Assembly: GCF_001758465.1 (NCBI RefSeq)
Contig: NZ_MJIC01000016.1
Coordinates: 62,001-126,000 of the forward strand
Direction: 5' to 3'
Origin: Marisediminitalea lipolytica
Lineage (GTDB): Bacteria > Pseudomonadota > Gammaproteobacteria > Enterobacterales > Alteromonadaceae
Length of the DNA: 64,000 bases
Positions 62,603 to 64,000 of the stretch are shown in pieces. The notes beneath the pieces are model-generated. The model was not told where the DNA came from and ran no database searches. It saw only the letters and a program-made list of their open reading frames with translations. Position numbers and translations under genes: made by a program. How positions within the stretch are numbered: the stretch's first letter is position 1; each line of letters begins with the position of its first letter.

Positions 62603-63016
62603 CTAACCGCCGTGCTGAACAGCTAATTGCTGGATTTTGCCAACAATAGCACGTAATCCATTACCTCGGGTCGGCGTAATGTGACGCTCCAGATCAAGTG
62701 CCGCAAAATAACCATCAATATCAAAGGCGGTGATTTCTGCCGGCGTTTTATCATTGTAGGCCGCCATCACCAGCGCCAGTAATCCGTGTACGATAACCGC
62801 GTCGCTGTCAACCTCGAAGTGAATTTTGTCACCCTTCATCTCGGTTACCAGCCACACACTACTCTGGCATCCTTTCACCAGCCGTTCCGGCGTTTTCTGA
62901 ACATCTTCAAGGCGTGGTAGTGCTTTACCTAAATCTATGATGTATTGGTATTTTTGCTCCCAATCATCAAAGAATTCCAAATCTTCAATGATTTCCTGAC
63001 TTGATGGTAACTGCAT
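62603..63016 (-). CDS. sufE: Cysteine desulfuration protein SufE
   Basis: SufE accepts persulfide sulfur from the desulfurase SufS and passes it to the Fe-S scaffold. The 137-residue protein has the acceptor Cys50 in LVKGCQSSVWLV and the family pattern WEQKYQYIIDLGKALP and HITPTRGNGLRAIV. It lies downstream of sufT, 15 bp after its stop, in a minus-strand suf operon. CsdE is the alternative name, but context favours SufE. Confidence 0.94.
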   Translation of the reverse strand: MQLPSSQEIIEDLEFFDDWEQKYQYIIDLGKALPRLEDVQKTPERLVKGCQSSVWLVTEMKGDKIHFEVDSDAVIVHGLLALVMAAYNDKTPAEITAFDIDGYFAALDLERHITPTRGNGLRAIVGKIQQLAVQHGG

Positions 63017-63031
63017 TATTTACTCTCGATT

Positions 63032-63565
63032 TTAGAAAAACAGGCCGGCTTCCAGCTGAGCTTCTTCGCTCATTTTATCCCGCGACCATGGCGGATCAAA
63101 AACCAGTTCTACTTTAACGTTTTCTACGTGGGGTACTAAACCTACACGGTATTCCACATCGCCTACCAGTACCGGCCCCATACCGCAACCCGGTGCAGTT
63201 AATGTCATATCGATAACGACCTGTCCGGATGACTGTTCAATGTTTACCGCATAGATTAAACCAAGGGAGACCAGATTGATTGGTATTTCAGGATCGTAGA
63301 TAGTTTCCAGCGCATCCCAAACCTGCTGTTCGTCAATCTTGCCGTCGGCAGGTGGCACAAAATCCAAAGTCTGGGGTTTGCGGCCAATGGCATCAGCATC
63401 AGTTCCATCAATACGCAGCATGTTGCCACGCCAGGTCACCGTATAGTTGCCGCCTAAATCCTGGGTAATATTAACAAATTCCCCTTCAGGAATAATGACC
63501 GTCTCACCAGAAGGCACTTTACGTGATTTTACCTCACGCTCGGTCACCACCATTTTTTGCTTCAT
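63032..63565 (-). CDS. sufT: Fe-S assembly protein SufT (DUF59 family)
   Basis: A 177-residue protein with an N-terminal strand region (ETVIIPEGEFVNITQDLGGNYTVTWRGNMLRIDG) and a C-terminal MIP18/DUF59 domain (VWDALETIYDPEIPINLVSLGLIYAV...MTLTAPGCGMGPVL). SufT proteins take part in maturation of Fe-S enzymes; the Cys in APGCGMG is conserved in the family. It sits between sufA and sufE. Confidence 0.92.
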   Translation of the reverse strand: MKQKMVVTEREVKSRKVPSGETVIIPEGEFVNITQDLGGNYTVTWRGNMLRIDGTDADAIGRKPQTLDFVPPADGKIDEQQVWDALETIYDPEIPINLVSLGLIYAVNIEQSSGQVVIDMTLTAPGCGMGPVLVGDVEYRVGLVPHVENVKVELVFDPPWSRDKMSEEAQLEAGLFF

Positions 63566-63573
63566 AAAAATTG

Positions 63574-63930
63574 TTATCCGACGTTAAAGCTTTCGCCACA
63601 ACCGCATTCGTCAACAACGTTGGGGTTGTAATATTTAATCACGCCGTTAACACCTTCCATTACGTAATCGATTTCGGTGTTTTGTAATAACGGTACCGCA
63701 TCTTTGGCAATTGCTACAGTAAGCTTGTCAGACAAGGACAATACCTCATCGCCCTCTACCGATGCGTCGGCAAAATCCAGTACATACGCGTACCCGGTAC
63801 AACCGCTGACTTTAGTCGATAAACGGATGATTTTTCCGGGTTGGCTGTTTAGCTTACCTTCAAAATGTCTGACCGCTGCCGGGGTTAGTGTTACAACATC
63901 TTTACTGGGTACAAAAGTTTCAACTGACAT
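63574..63930 (-). CDS. sufA: A-type Fe-S carrier SufA
   Basis: A 118-residue A-type carrier that holds and transfers Fe-S clusters. The three conserved cysteines are at 44 (VSGCTGYAYVLDF) and 109 and 111 (DECGCGESF). The family usually has GCSG-Y where this protein has GCTGYAY. The ATG follows GGAG in the 12-bp gap after the sufS stop. Position in the suf operon supports SufA over ErpA or IscA. Confidence 0.9.
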   Translation of the reverse strand: MSVETFVPSKDVVTLTPAAVRHFEGKLNSQPGKIIRLSTKVSGCTGYAYVLDFADASVEGDEVLSLSDKLTVAIAKDAVPLLQNTEIDYVMEGVNGVIKYYNPNVVDECGCGESFNVG

Positions 63931-63942
63931 AGATATACTCTC

Positions 63943-64000
63943 CTAGCCCAACATGGTTTGAGCTTTACGTAAGCCCGCGAAGAAGGCTGACACTTCTTCC
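63943..64000 (-). CDS. sufS: Cysteine desulfurase SufS, C-terminal end (partial)
   Basis: A minus-strand frame entering from the right edge ends in EEVSAFFAGLRKAQTMLG and a TAG at 63945-63943. This matches the C-terminal helix of SufS-type cysteine desulfurases and fits the position upstream of sufA. SufS is a PLP enzyme that supplies persulfide sulfur to SufE. Only 18 residues are visible, so the call rests mostly on context. Confidence 0.65.
   Translation of the reverse strand, partial: EEVSAFFAGLRKAQTMLG

Overview
This 64 kb window is chromosomal DNA from a gammaproteobacterium, most likely a marine member of the Alteromonadales (Alteromonadaceae-like). The evidence is gene content and order (ribF-ileS-lspA-fkpB-ispH beside a type IV minor-pilin locus; rlmN-pilF-rodZ-ispG-hisS-yfgM-bamB-der; tig-clpP-clpX-lon-hupB-ppiD; guaB-guaA next to xseA), moderate base composition, and protein sequences of the Alteromonas/Shewanella type. 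No taxonomic search was possible, so this placement is inference. No insertion sequence, prophage, CRISPR array or plasmid feature was seen.

Layout. 1-8.1 kb: a type IV pilus locus with two sets of minor pilins. One set is pilV-pilW-pilX-pilE on the minus strand with fimT inverted beside it. The second set is fimT-like, pilW-like, pilX-like, then a very large pilV-like protein. A further pilE-like gene lies beside ispH. No pilY1 adhesin gene is present; pilV carries an in-frame amber codon. 8.1-16.1 kb: ispH, fkpB, lspA, ileS, ribF, murJ and a CBS-pair protein, all minus. 16.3-21.7 kb: rpsT, an LpxH-like phosphoesterase, an OlsF-like two-domain lipid acyltransferase, an acyltransferase-3 membrane protein, a lipoprotein and a 56-residue membrane protein, all plus. 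21.7-30.4 kb: the proteostasis block ppiD, hupB, lon, clpX, clpP, tig (minus), with a heat-shock type promoter in front of lon.

30.4-31.8 kb: a minus-strand tRNA operon read as Pro(UGG)-Arg(UCU)-His(GUG)-Leu(UAG)-Pro(UGG), driven by a clear promoter with a GC-rich discriminator. Downstream of the last tRNA-Pro, and separately downstream of tRNA-Arg, are hairpin-rich repeats each carrying an exact copy of the last 19 nt of the adjacent tRNA. This resembles the rtT repeats of E. coli tyrT and is the most unusual signal in the window.

32-43.4 kb: folD, a DUF1415 gene, a Gld-type ABC operon (ATPase, permease, GldG-like, DUF4340), trmO, proS with a shortened editing domain, an MBL hydrolase, pldA and a histone-deacetylase-like gene. 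43.4-46.7 kb: a chemoreceptor and a di-haem lipoprotein of the cytochrome c peroxidase/MauG family. 47-52.7 kb: guaB-guaA divergent from xseA and a lipoprotein gene. 52.8-61.9 kb: der, bamB, yfgM, hisS, ispG, rodZ, pilF (fused to LysM) and rlmN. 62-64 kb: ndk, then sufE, sufT, sufA and the 3' end of sufS.

Connections: PilF (60 kb) is the family that pilots the PilQ secretin of the pilus whose minor pilins fill the first 8 kb. IspH and IspG are the last two enzymes of the MEP isoprenoid pathway and both carry Fe-S clusters, as does RlmN, so they depend on Suf-type assembly. MurJ and RodZ serve wall synthesis; BamB and PpiD serve outer-membrane protein biogenesis.
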